From Pleomorphomonas sp. (lineage in GTDB: Bacteria; Pseudomonadota; Alphaproteobacteria; Rhizobiales; Pleomorphomonadaceae), in assembly GCA_030603685.1 (NCBI GenBank), contig JAUVXG010000026.1, forward strand, positions 1 through 36,544: a stretch of DNA of 36,544 bases. Reading direction: 5' to 3'. Below the pieces are notes generated by a model that saw only the letters and a program-made list of their open reading frames with translations, searched no databases and was not told the DNA's origin. The position numbers and the translations under genes are program-made. How positions within the stretch are numbered: position 1 is the first letter of the stretch; each line of letters opens with the position of its first letter. Shown here piece after piece: positions 25,167 through 32,787 of the stretch.

Positions 25167-25182
25167 GATGATCCGGATCATC
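25167..25182. promoter_or_regulatory. Perfect 16-base palindrome upstream of 24.7 kb gene
   Basis: GATGATCC and GGATCATC meet with no spacer, 26 bases before the start codon at 25140. It is in the 5' leader or promoter and could be an operator. A chance palindrome of this length at this spot is unlikely but possible. Confidence 0.5.
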
Positions 25183-25223
25183 GAAGGAAGTCTATCTTGA
25201 GGACCTGAAAGGAGTGTTCTTGC

Positions 25224-25245
25224 CATCGTTAAATTTTTAACGATG
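25224..25245. promoter_or_regulatory. Perfect AT-rich dyad upstream of 24.7 kb gene
   Basis: Ten-base arms CATCGTTAAA and TTTAACGATG flank two T. It lies 84 bases upstream of the minus-strand start at 25140. It resembles a dimeric regulator site. The TTAA spacing of four bases does not fit the CtrA consensus of seven. Confidence 0.5.
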
Positions 25246-25278
25246 TGCATGACAATCGTCGCCGCCACTTGTCTGGAC

Positions 25279-25309
25279 GTGGCCGCTCCCATCTTAGGGA
25301 GGCGGCCAC
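25279..25309 (-). terminator. Strong hairpin after the ThDP-enzyme gene
   Basis: GTGGCCGC (25279-25286) and GCGGCCAC (25302-25309) form an eight-base stem, extended by TCCC with GGGA past one bulged base, around a six-base loop. It sits 50 bases after the stop of the minus-strand gene at 25360. It has no T-run on either side, so it may stabilise the 3' end or terminate with Rho. Confidence 0.4.
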
Positions 25310-25359
25310 TAAACCAGAGAAGATGTTAATGCGCCATCAACGGCATGCGGATGACATCT

Positions 25360-27030
25360 TTATGGCGTGGGATGGATGAACGGCCAGGGCGACGCTTCGC
25401 CGTCGGGCGGTATGGCAACGTGGATAAGCACCGTTCGTTCGGCTGCGAGCGCAGCGGGCAGTATGGCGGCCAACTCGGTCGGCGATTCGACCGAATGCGC
25501 TTCGATGCCAAAAGCTTCGGCCAGCTTGAGAAAGTCTGGGTTCTGGAGTTCCGAGGCGATGAAGCGTCCCTCGAAACGGGTCCTCTGGTCCCGACGGACA
25601 TTGCCATAGGCGCCATTATCGAACACCACGGCCACCACGCCTATTCCTTCCTGTGCCGCGGTCGCCAGCTCCTGCACGCCAAACATGAACCCACCGTCGC
25701 CGCATACGGTGATGACTTTGCGACCGGGGTTGGCGACCTTGACGCCGAGGGCCGTCGGGAAGCCGTAGCCGAGCGTGCCCTGGTAGCCTTCGCTGACGTA
25801 GGTTCGGGGCATCCGGGCGTCCCAGGCGAAGTAGGACGCAAAGCCAACCTGACAGAGCTCGGTCAGGAAGAAGCCATCGTCCGGCAACGCCGCTCGAACT
25901 GCCTTGAGATAGTCGACTTCGGGCTGAACTCGCGCAACTTCGGCTTCCACGATCTCCTTGGCGGTGCTGATCTCGGAGCGAATGACGGCGCCGTCGCGTC
26001 TGGGAGCATCCATCGCGAGGCGACGGATCGCCGCGATCAGCGCCTGGGCTCCGGTCTTGGAATCGGCGACTATGGATGCGTCGGCCTTGAGGCGGATCAT
26101 TTCGTCGGGGTCAATGTCGATCCGGACGAGCTTGCGCCCGCCGGGTAAGCGCTCATGATAGGTCATCATGCCGGTCCAGCGCATGGTCGGCAGCTCCAGC
26201 CGCGTACCGATACCCAGCACGACGTCTGTTTTCGGATAGAGGCGATGGGCGACAGCCGACGATAGGCCGAGCGGTTCGCTTTCGGACAGAATGCCCCGGC
26301 CGCCACGCAAGGCGGTCACGGGTGCATCAAGAAGGGTGGCGAGCGCCCTGACCTCTTCCGCGGCATGCTGAGCGCCGCTGCCCGTCATGATCATCGGTCG
26401 ACGAGCCCCGATGAGCAGCTTCGCCGCCGCTTCAACCGCCCTCGCCTCGGGTTCCATCGGCGAAGGCAGGATCGCACGTCCAGGCGGCTCCGTCACTGCC
26501 GTCGCCGCCATGCTGTCCCAAGCCATTTCGAGAGCGACCGGACCAGGGCGACCGGTCAGCATTTCTTGAAATGCCTGATTGACGAGCGCCGATGCGTCCT
26601 CGACCCGCTCGATCCGCGCCGACCATTTGGTCATGCGTCGCAGAAGGCCGAGTTGGTCGGGGATTTCGTGGAGATGTCCACGCCCCTTGCCCTCGAAGGT
26701 CGAAGGAACATTGCCGGTTATCATCAGGACCGGCGCGCAACAACCGAGAGCGGTGATCAGAGCCGCGCCGGCGTTCAGGATCCCCGGTCCCGGAACCACC
26801 GAAAACACGCCGGGACGTCCAGTGGAGCGGGCGTAACCGAAGGCCATGTAGCCCGAGGCCTGTTCGTGACGGGCGCTATAAGTGCGGATCTGGTCCGTCG
26901 ACAGCGCCAGCGCGTCGAAAAGCGGATAGGTCTGCGCACCCGGCAGGCCAAAAACGGTGTCCACACCATTGGCGATAAGCGCGTCAACGATCGCGCGACC
27001 GCCGGAGACGGCGTCACGGACTTGCAGCAT
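25360..27030 (-). CDS. Thiamine-diphosphate-dependent enzyme, acetolactate synthase-like
   Basis: The 556-residue protein has the three-domain layout of the acetolactate synthase/2-keto acid decarboxylase superfamily. The catalytic glutamate lies in YSARHEQASGYMAFGYAR (about residue 51). The ThDP motif starts at GDGGFMFGVQELAT and ends about 28 residues later in VFDNGAYGN. No regulatory small subunit is adjacent, and the sequence lacks the usual AHAS N-terminal tag, so a biosynthetic IlvB is unlikely. The paired aminotransferase suggests a role on 2-keto acids, perhaps as decarboxylase or carboligase. GGGAGGAAG precedes the ATG. It begins 27 bases after the aminotransferase stop and so forms an operon with it. 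Confidence 0.83.
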   Translation of the reverse strand: MLQVRDAVSGGRAIVDALIANGVDTVFGLPGAQTYPLFDALALSTDQIRTYSARHEQASGYMAFGYARSTGRPGVFSVVPGPGILNAGAALITALGCCAPVLMITGNVPSTFEGKGRGHLHEIPDQLGLLRRMTKWSARIERVEDASALVNQAFQEMLTGRPGPVALEMAWDSMAATAVTEPPGRAILPSPMEPEARAVEAAAKLLIGARRPMIMTGSGAQHAAEEVRALATLLDAPVTALRGGRGILSESEPLGLSSAVAHRLYPKTDVVLGIGTRLELPTMRWTGMMTYHERLPGGRKLVRIDIDPDEMIRLKADASIVADSKTGAQALIAAIRRLAMDAPRRDGAVIRSEISTAKEIVEAEVARVQPEVDYLKAVRAALPDDGFFLTELCQVGFASYFAWDARMPRTYVSEGYQGTLGYGFPTALGVKVANPGRKVITVCGDGGFMFGVQELATAAQEGIGVVAVVFDNGAYGNVRRDQRTRFEGRFIASELQNPDFLKLAEAFGIEAHSVESPTELAAILPAALAAERTVLIHVAIPPDGEASPWPFIHPTP

Positions 27031-27057
27031 GGTCTTCCTCCCGAAAGGGCCGGTTGG

Positions 27058-28230
27058 TCAGTCGACGGGGTAACCCACGGCCTTGAGAGCCGTCACGAAG
27101 GATGGAATGTCGCGAACATGGAGGCCGGCGACATTGATCCGACCCGAACCTGCCATGTAAACGGCATGGTCCTTTCTGAGGGCAAGAACCTGTTCGGGGC
27201 TGAGCGCCAGCGTCGAGAACATGCCGGTCTGCGTTTCGTGAGCCTTGAGGCCCGGGCCGGCTGCCGCGAGCGCCGAGCGCACGCCGCGAACGCGCGCGCC
27301 CATGCGGTCGATTTCCTCGCGCCAGACGCGTGTCAGTTCGGGATCTTCGAGAATGGTGCGGACGATGGCGGCGCCGTGGTCCGGCGGCATCGACCAGGAT
27401 ACCCGGCTGAAGGCGGCGAGATTGGACATCACCACCGAGGCCGTCTTGGCGTCGCGTGCCTTGACATAAAGGGCGCCGACGCGCTCGCGATAGAGGCCGA
27501 AGTTCTTGTCGCAGGAATAGGCAACCATCACCTCATCGAGGTTATCCGTCAGCAGACGCACGCCATAGGCATCGCCCTCGAGTCCCTTGCCGAGGCCGTG
27601 ATAGGCGAAGTCGATCAACGGAACCACGCCGGTTTCCTGCAGCGCCTTCAGCACCGTCCGCCAATCCTCTGGCTCCAACTCGCCACCTGTCGGGTTGTGA
27701 CAGCAACCGTGAAGCAGAACGATGTCGCCGGCCGACGCGCCCTCGATTGCCGCCACCAGCGAGGCGACGTTCACTGTCTGCGTCTTCACGTCGAAATAGG
27801 GATGCGGCACCGCCTTGAGACGCGTGGCGTTGAGAATCTGAAGATGGTTCGGCCAGGTCGGGGCGCCGTAGAGGATCTTGGCGTCGGGACGTGCCAAAGC
27901 CACCAGATCCGCCGCAAGCCGAACGGCGCCGGTGCCTCCGGGGGTCTGGATGCCGACGACGCAATCGCCCGGATCCTTGCCGAAGACGATCGGCTTGAGG
28001 AGATCGGTATAAGCCGGATCGCCTTCCGGCCCGAGATAGGCTTTGGTGGTTCGCGTATCGAGAAGCACCTTCTCGGCGGCCTTAACCGCCGCCATGATCG
28101 GCGTGACACCATTGTCGTCGCGGTAGACGCCGACGCCGAGGTCGAGCTTCTGTGGACGGGGATCGGCCCGGTAAAGTCCGATGAGGGCAAGCAAGGCGTC
28201 GGCGGGCTGTTCGGGAAGGGTGTCAAACAT
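27058..28230 (-). CDS. Class I aspartate/aromatic aminotransferase
   Basis: This PLP enzyme swaps amino groups between an amino acid and a 2-keto acid. The 390-residue protein matches the AspC/TyrB group (family I-alpha). It starts MFDTLPEQPADALL and has LGVGVYRDDNG, GTGAVRLAADL and CHNPTGG. It has PLIDFAYHGLGKGL with the PLP aspartate, YSCDKNFGLYRERVG with the PLP lysine, and SGRINVAGL with the carboxylate-binding arginine. Asp stands before that lysine instead of the common Ser. A GTG at 28266 would add 12 residues; the family start is the ATG at 28230. Substrate could be aromatic or dicarboxylic amino acids. It is divergent from an Lrp/AsnC regulator, which probably controls it. Confidence 0.9.
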   Translation of the reverse strand: MFDTLPEQPADALLALIGLYRADPRPQKLDLGVGVYRDDNGVTPIMAAVKAAEKVLLDTRTTKAYLGPEGDPAYTDLLKPIVFGKDPGDCVVGIQTPGGTGAVRLAADLVALARPDAKILYGAPTWPNHLQILNATRLKAVPHPYFDVKTQTVNVASLVAAIEGASAGDIVLLHGCCHNPTGGELEPEDWRTVLKALQETGVVPLIDFAYHGLGKGLEGDAYGVRLLTDNLDEVMVAYSCDKNFGLYRERVGALYVKARDAKTASVVMSNLAAFSRVSWSMPPDHGAAIVRTILEDPELTRVWREEIDRMGARVRGVRSALAAAGPGLKAHETQTGMFSTLALSPEQVLALRKDHAVYMAGSGRINVAGLHVRDIPSFVTALKAVGYPVD

Positions 28231-28357
28231 TTTGGGGCCTATCCGGCTGGCGGTGAACGGATCCACCTTATCGGGGTTCGGTGGAAATTTCTCTGCGATT
28301 TCCTGAAAGGCAATTGCTCGCGGCGAAGATTTTCAGCATTATGCCACCCGCTCACGC

Positions 28358-28861
28358 ATGTTTCTTGCGCAGTCGCTTTCGGAGTTCCGCGCCTTGGAAG
28401 AGTTGGATGTGTTCGACCTGCGCCTTCTTGCCGCCATCCAGACGAAAGGCGACATGACCCAGGCGGAACTGTCGGAAATCGTGCACCTCTCCCCTACCCA
28501 GTGTGCCCGCCGTCTGCAGCGACTCAGGAGCGACGGCTATGTTCGCGACATCGTGGCAATCCTCGATCCGGAAAAGCTGGGCATCAACATCATCGCCCAT
28601 ACGCTGGTAGGGCTTCGCAATCACGATGACGAGACGGGCAAGGCGTTCCGGGCCTTCGTCGATGCCGCCGATGAAGTGGTGGAGTGCTGGTCGCAGACGG
28701 GCGATGCCGACTACCTTCTGAAGATCATGGTGAAGGATCTGGGTGAGCTGGCCAGCCTCATCGAGCGTCTGATCACCGCTGTCGGAGGTTTCGCCTCGCT
28801 CCGTTCCTTCGTGGCCTTGAAGGCCATCAAGCGCACGACGACGGTACCCATCCGCGCGTAA
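28358..28861 (+). CDS. Lrp/AsnC-family transcriptional regulator
   Basis: The protein has an N-terminal winged helix (LDVFDLRLLAAIQTKGDMTQAELSEIVHLSPTQCARRLQRL) and a C-terminal RAM/AsnC ligand domain (VVECWSQTGDADYLLKIMVKD). These regulators sense amino acids. The ATG at 28358 has no ribosome site. A TTG at 28394 with GGAG nine bases before it would begin at LEELDVFDLRLL and is a good alternative, giving 155 residues. It is divergent from the aminotransferase/ThDP operon across about 130 bases, a common layout for Lrp-type control of a neighbour. Confidence 0.88.
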   Translation: MFLAQSLSEFRALEELDVFDLRLLAAIQTKGDMTQAELSEIVHLSPTQCARRLQRLRSDGYVRDIVAILDPEKLGINIIAHTLVGLRNHDDETGKAFRAFVDAADEVVECWSQTGDADYLLKIMVKDLGELASLIERLITAVGGFASLRSFVALKAIKRTTTVPIRA

Positions 28862-29003
28862 GGTCCGTCCTACCCCGCTTGCATTCCATTCTTGCCCATG
28901 AACCTTGGCGTCGCTTGCTCGAGCGCTCGCCGGGTGGTCTGGCGCGCGCTTTTGTCTGCGCTTTCCAGGCCTAAGCCCGCGGCCCTGAGAACAAAATGGC
29001 GAC

Positions 29004-29029
29004 TTTCGTTTTATCTTCATTTGATTTCG
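29004..29029 (+). promoter_or_regulatory. Possible DeoR/GlpR-type operator before glpD
   Basis: TTTCGTTTT (29004-29012) and ATTTCG (29024-29029) repeat TTTCG 21 bases apart in an AT-rich stretch 67 bases upstream of glpD. DeoR-family regulators, including GlpR, often use TTTCG-rich repeats. No deoR-type gene is in the window, so this is an inference from motif style only. Confidence 0.3.
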
Positions 29030-29095
29030 GATATTTGCTAGCATCGCAATCAATTGAAAGCGTCGACGAAAAGGACGCGATTGGCGGAGACGGCG

Positions 29096-30589
29096 ATGGC
29101 GAACGTAGACATCCTGGTAATCGGTGGCGGCATCAACGGCTGCGGCATTGCCCGCGACGCCGTTGGGCGCGGTTACTCCGTGCTGCTTGCCGAGATGAGG
29201 GATCTCGCGTCCGGCACCTCGTCCGCTTCGACAAAGCTGATCCATGGCGGGCTCCGTTACCTTGAGCACTACGAGTTCCGCCTCGTTCGTGAGGCGCTGA
29301 CGGAGCGGGAAGTGCTTTGGGCCATGGCGCCCCACATCATATGGCCTTTGCGTTTCGTCCTGCCGCATCACAGAGGTCTCAGGCCGGCCTGGCTGCTTCG
29401 GCTGGGTCTGTTCCTTTACGATCATCTCGGAGGCCGTCGTCGCTTGCCCCCCACCCGATCGGTGGATCTTCGCTCGGACCCCACGGGAAAGCCGCTGAAG
29501 GCCGAATATGAGCGCGGGTTCGAGTATTCCGACTGCTGGGTACAGGACGCTCGCCTCGTCGTGCTGAACGCCGCCGATGCAGCGGCCCGTGGCGCCACCG
29601 TTCTCACTCGCACGCGCGTCACGGCGTTCGCCCGCGCCGAAGACCGCTGGATCGTGACGCTCAGAGACCTGGAAACCGGAAAGGATACGACGATTACCGC
29701 CCGTTTCCTGGTCAACGCCGCCGGGCCATGGATCGACGAGGTCCTGCGATCGGCTGCCGGCACGCCGGAAGCGCGCCATGTCCGCCTTGTTCAGGGCTCT
29801 CACGTCATCGTTCGGAAACTCTACGATCACGACCGCGCCTACATTTTCCAGAACGCCGATGGGCGCATCATTTTCGCGATTCCCTACGAGGGCGACTTCA
29901 CCCTGATCGGCACCACCGATCGCGACTACGTCGGCGATCCCGCCGACGTGCGAATCACGGCCGAGGAGATCGCCTATCTGACGTCCGCCGCTTCGGAGTA
30001 CTTCGAGAAGCCGATTACCGAGGCCGATATCGTCTGGACTTACTCCGGCATTCGCCCGCTCTACGACGATGGTGCCTCGAAGGCCCAGGAAGCGACGCGT
30101 GACTATGTGCTGAAGCTCGCCGGCGAGGAGGACGAGCCGAAGTTGCTCAACGTGTTTGGAGGCAAGATCACCACCTACCGCCGTCTCGCCGAAAGCGCCT
30201 TGACCCTGATCGAGGGCGCCCTTGGCGCGCGAGGCGCCCCCTGGACGAGAGGAGCATCTCTGCCGGGCGGCAACGTTCCCTCCGGCGACCTTGGCGCCTA
30301 TCAGGCGCGCATTGTCGCCAACCGCCCCGGCATCGACCCCAGCCTGATCGAGCGATTGGTTCATACCTATGGCACCAAGACCGAAGCGATCCTTGCAGGG
30401 GCTGCCGTCACCGCCGATCTCGGACGTGATTTCGGTGCCGGCCTTAGGGAGGCGGAGGTGCGATATCTCGTTCGCAGTGAGTGGGCGAGAAGTGCCGAGG
30501 ACATCCTGTGGCGGCGCACCAAGCTTGGGCTTCGCATGACCGAGGCCGCGCCGGCGGAAATCGACGCCTTCATCGCCAGTCTGCGCTGA
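29096..30589 (+). CDS. glpD: Glycerol-3-phosphate dehydrogenase
   Basis: This FAD enzyme oxidises sn-glycerol-3-phosphate to dihydroxyacetone phosphate at the inner membrane and feeds electrons to quinone. The 497-residue protein has the N-terminal FAD fold VDILVIGGGINGCGIARDAVGRG and the GTSSASTKLIHGGLRYLEHYEFRLV motif. It also has YSGIRPLYDD and a C-terminal cap domain (VFGGKITTYRRLAE, then the DUF after about 380). The ATG at 29096 has GGAG six bases before it; earlier TTG frames to 29054 lack family resemblance. It is followed by glpK, 87 bases downstream. Confidence 0.95.
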   Translation: MANVDILVIGGGINGCGIARDAVGRGYSVLLAEMRDLASGTSSASTKLIHGGLRYLEHYEFRLVREALTEREVLWAMAPHIIWPLRFVLPHHRGLRPAWLLRLGLFLYDHLGGRRRLPPTRSVDLRSDPTGKPLKAEYERGFEYSDCWVQDARLVVLNAADAAARGATVLTRTRVTAFARAEDRWIVTLRDLETGKDTTITARFLVNAAGPWIDEVLRSAAGTPEARHVRLVQGSHVIVRKLYDHDRAYIFQNADGRIIFAIPYEGDFTLIGTTDRDYVGDPADVRITAEEIAYLTSAASEYFEKPITEADIVWTYSGIRPLYDDGASKAQEATRDYVLKLAGEEDEPKLLNVFGGKITTYRRLAESALTLIEGALGARGAPWTRGASLPGGNVPSGDLGAYQARIVANRPGIDPSLIERLVHTYGTKTEAILAGAAVTADLGRDFGAGLREAEVRYLVRSEWARSAEDILWRRTKLGLRMTEAAPAEIDAFIASLR

Positions 30590-30606
30590 AACGGGGAGAA
30601 GCCCGA

Positions 30607-30626
30607 GAGCGGCGCTTGCGCCGCTC
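30607..30626 (+). other. Hairpin between glpD and glpK
   Basis: GAGCGGCGC and GCGCCGCTC form a perfect nine-base inverted repeat around TT, in the 87-base gap. There is no T-run, so it is more likely an mRNA stabiliser or attenuating structure than a full terminator. It may set different GlpD and GlpK levels. Confidence 0.5.
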
Positions 30627-30676
30627 CTGTGACCAACTACAACTCAAGCAAACCAAGGGACGGGAGGAGACCGACC

Positions 30677-32164
30677 ATGGCCGCATTCGTACTCGCGATC
30701 GATCAGGGCACCACGTCGACGCGGGCCATCGTGTTCGACGAGGAATACCGTGTCAAAGGTGTGGGCAAGCAGGAGTTCCCGCAGCAGTTCCCGGATTCGG
30801 GCTGGGTGGAGCACGAGCCGGAGGACATCTGGCACACCACGCTCGAGACCATGCAGTATGCCCTCGCCCGGGCCGCCGTCTCGCCACAGGACATCGCGGC
30901 CGTCGGCATCACCAACCAGCGCGAGACGACGCTGATCTGGGATCGCGACACCGGCAAGCCCATTCACCGCGCCATCGTCTGGCAGGATCGTCGCACTTCC
31001 GACCGCTGCGCCGCGCTGAGGGCCGACGGCGCCGAGGACATGGTGCGCGAGAAGACCGGCCTGTTGCTCGATCCCTATTTCTCAGGCACCAAGATCGCCT
31101 GGCTGCTCGACAATGTCGACGGTGCTCGCGCCGCCGCCGAAGCCGGGCGATTGGCGTTCGGCACCGTCGATACCTTCCTGCTTTGGCGCCTGACCGGGGG
31201 GCGGGTCCATGCCACGGACGCCACCAATGCCTCTCGCACCCTCCTCTACGATATTGCCGCCGGAGACTGGGACGACGATCTCCTGCGTCTCTTCGGTGTG
31301 CCGCGGTCCGTTCTGCCCGACGTGCGCGACAGTGCTGCCGATTTTGGAGAAACCGATCCCGATCTCTTTGGCGTCGCCATTCCGATCCGGGGCATTGCCG
31401 GAGATCAGCATGCCGCCACGGTCGGTCAGTCCTGCTTTTCGCCAGGCATGCTGAAATCGACTTACGGTACCGGTTGTTTCGCCTTGCTCAACACGGGCAG
31501 CGAAATCGTCAGGTCTTCCAACCGGCTGCTCTCGACCATTGCCTATCGCCTTGACGGGAAGGTCACCTACGCTTTGGAAGGCTCGATCTTCATGGCTGGC
31601 GCCACGGTGCAGTGGCTTCGCGACGGGCTGCGCTTCTTCGAACGGTCGGATCAGGCCGGCGCGCTGGCCGACCACGCCGATCCCAGCCAGAACGTCTATC
31701 TGGTGCCGGCCTTCACCGGCCTTGGCGCGCCTTGGTGGGATGCCGAGGCGCGTGGCGCTCTCTTTGGCATGACGCGCAACACAGGCCCGGCCGAGATTGC
31801 CCGCGCGGCGTTGGAAGCGGTATGTTATCAAACGCACGATCTGCTTGAGGCGATGCGTCGCGACTGGACGGGTTCGTCGGAGACCGTGCTGCGTGTCGAT
31901 GGAGGAATGGTGGCGAGCGACTGGACCATGCAGCGCTTGGCCGACCTTCTGAACGCGCCGGTCGATCGGCCTCTGGTCCTGGAAACGACCGCCCTCGGTG
32001 CCGCCTGGTTGGCCGGACACAAAGCTGGGGTCTGGCCCGACATGCAGGGCTTCTCGGCCAGCTGGAAACGCAACCGACGCTTCACCCCTCAGATGGATGA
32101 CGCGACGCGACAGAAAAAGCTTGCCGGCTGGGCCGACGCTGTGAAGCGGACCCTGACGACCTGA
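30677..32164 (+). CDS. glpK: Glycerol kinase
   Basis: GlpK phosphorylates glycerol to sn-glycerol-3-phosphate, the substrate of GlpD next door. The 495-residue FGGY kinase has the phosphate loop [15 protein letters not shown] at the start, then [34 protein letters not shown]. It also has [16 protein letters not shown] and the C-terminal [28 protein letters not shown] precedes the ATG at 30677; the open frame to 30629 is not part of it. A strong terminator follows at 32172. No glycerol facilitator gene (glpF) lies in the window. Confidence 0.96.
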   Translation: MAAFVLAIDQGTTSTRAIVFDEEYRVKGVGKQEFPQQFPDSGWVEHEPEDIWHTTLETMQYALARAAVSPQDIAAVGITNQRETTLIWDRDTGKPIHRAIVWQDRRTSDRCAALRADGAEDMVREKTGLLLDPYFSGTKIAWLLDNVDGARAAAEAGRLAFGTVDTFLLWRLTGGRVHATDATNASRTLLYDIAAGDWDDDLLRLFGVPRSVLPDVRDSAADFGETDPDLFGVAIPIRGIAGDQHAATVGQSCFSPGMLKSTYGTGCFALLNTGSEIVRSSNRLLSTIAYRLDGKVTYALEGSIFMAGATVQWLRDGLRFFERSDQAGALADHADPSQNVYLVPAFTGLGAPWWDAEARGALFGMTRNTGPAEIARAALEAVCYQTHDLLEAMRRDWTGSSETVLRVDGGMVASDWTMQRLADLLNAPVDRPLVLETTALGAAWLAGHKAGVWPDMQGFSASWKRNRRFTPQMDDATRQKKLAGWADAVKRTLTT

Positions 32165-32171
32165 AGCGCCC

Positions 32172-32208
32172 CGGCCCGCCGTCTACCGAAGGCACGGCGG
32201 GCCGATTT
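32172..32208 (+). terminator. Terminator after glpK
   Basis: A perfect 11-bp stem (CGGCCCGCCGT at 32172-32182 with ACGGCGGGCCG at 32194-32204) closes an 11-base loop, followed by ATTTCG. It is eight bases after the glpK stop codon. Confidence 0.75.
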
Positions 32209-32473
32209 CGCTTGGCGGCTTCGTGCTTCCCAGCCCCTGCCTAATTCTTGTTCAATCTTCTCGTAGTATTTTCGCGGAGTAGAAGATGGGATTGAGTGTC
32301 AACACGAGCGGCAAAAGCGTTCTTTCTGTTGTTTGAAGCCAACTGGGCGACCATTCGACTTGTGCGCAACACGCCAGGGCAATCACATCCACGTAGTTTT
32401 GATCCATGTCATCGCCGGAACTAGCCTTAGGGCTGATCATGACGCATCGGATAGCGTGAACGTGGAGGTTTGA
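32209..32473. other. Gap between glpK terminator and DUF6455 gene
   Basis: The 309 bases between glpK and the next gene hold the terminator, then about 265 bases with lower GC content. The only sites seen are the FNR/FixK-like box at 32399-32412 and the GGAGGT ribosome site at 32464-32469. The minus-strand open frame covering part of this gap shows no protein-like character. Confidence 0.5.
32399..32412 (+). promoter_or_regulatory. FNR/FixK-like box before DUF6455 gene
   Basis: TTGAT-CCAT-GTCAT differs at one or two positions from the FNR/FixK consensus TTGAT-N4-ATCAA. It lies 61 bases before the start codon of a Cys-rich gene, the right range for activation under low oxygen. A chance match is possible. 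Confidence 0.35.
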
Positions 32474-32758
32474 ATGATCGACAAATCGTCCTCCAAGACG
32501 GGCGGCGACGGTTGCGACTGCGATCGGGAGCCGGAGCTCATGCGCCGCATGGCGGTGACGCTTGATGCCGACCAGTTCTTGCAAGGCATCGAACGCAAGC
32601 TGGCCGCCGATCGATGCCACGAGTGCACCGAACTTGAAGCCTGCAAGGTGTGGCTGGACATCACGGCAATCCGCGGCGCCGTGCATCCTCCCAAGTTCTG
32701 CCGAAATGCCGATCTCTTCGAAGAGATCAGCAACGACGCCGCCAACTCGTCCTTCTGA
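32474..32758 (+). CDS. DUF6455 family Cys-rich protein
   Basis: The 94-residue product has no signal peptide or membrane span. It has five or six cysteines in pairs (CDCD near residue 14, CHEC near 48, then C57 and a late C). With MRRMAVTLDADQFLQGIE and CTELEACKVWLD, it fits the DUF6455 family of alphaproteobacteria. The function is not known; a metal or redox role is an inference from the cysteines. GGAGGT stands four bases before the ATG. It converges with the EAL gene. Confidence 0.8.
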   Translation: MIDKSSSKTGGDGCDCDREPELMRRMAVTLDADQFLQGIERKLAADRCHECTELEACKVWLDITAIRGAVHPPKFCRNADLFEEISNDAANSSF

Positions 32759-32787
32759 GGTCGCTTACGAAAACAGGCAGGCGGCTA

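Noticed and set aside
25229-25240. CtrA site TTAA-N7-TTAA
   Set aside because: The TTAA units are four bases apart, not seven, and are explained by the dyad.
26365-28629. Plus-strand open frame of 754 codons antisense to the ThDP and aminotransferase genes
   Set aside because: Arg- and His-rich without recognisable domains; the minus-strand genes have clear catalytic motifs.
28352-30364. Minus-strand open frame of 670 codons antisense to lrp and glpD
   Set aside because: It is a shadow of real plus-strand genes, in GC-rich DNA, and shows no protein-family features.
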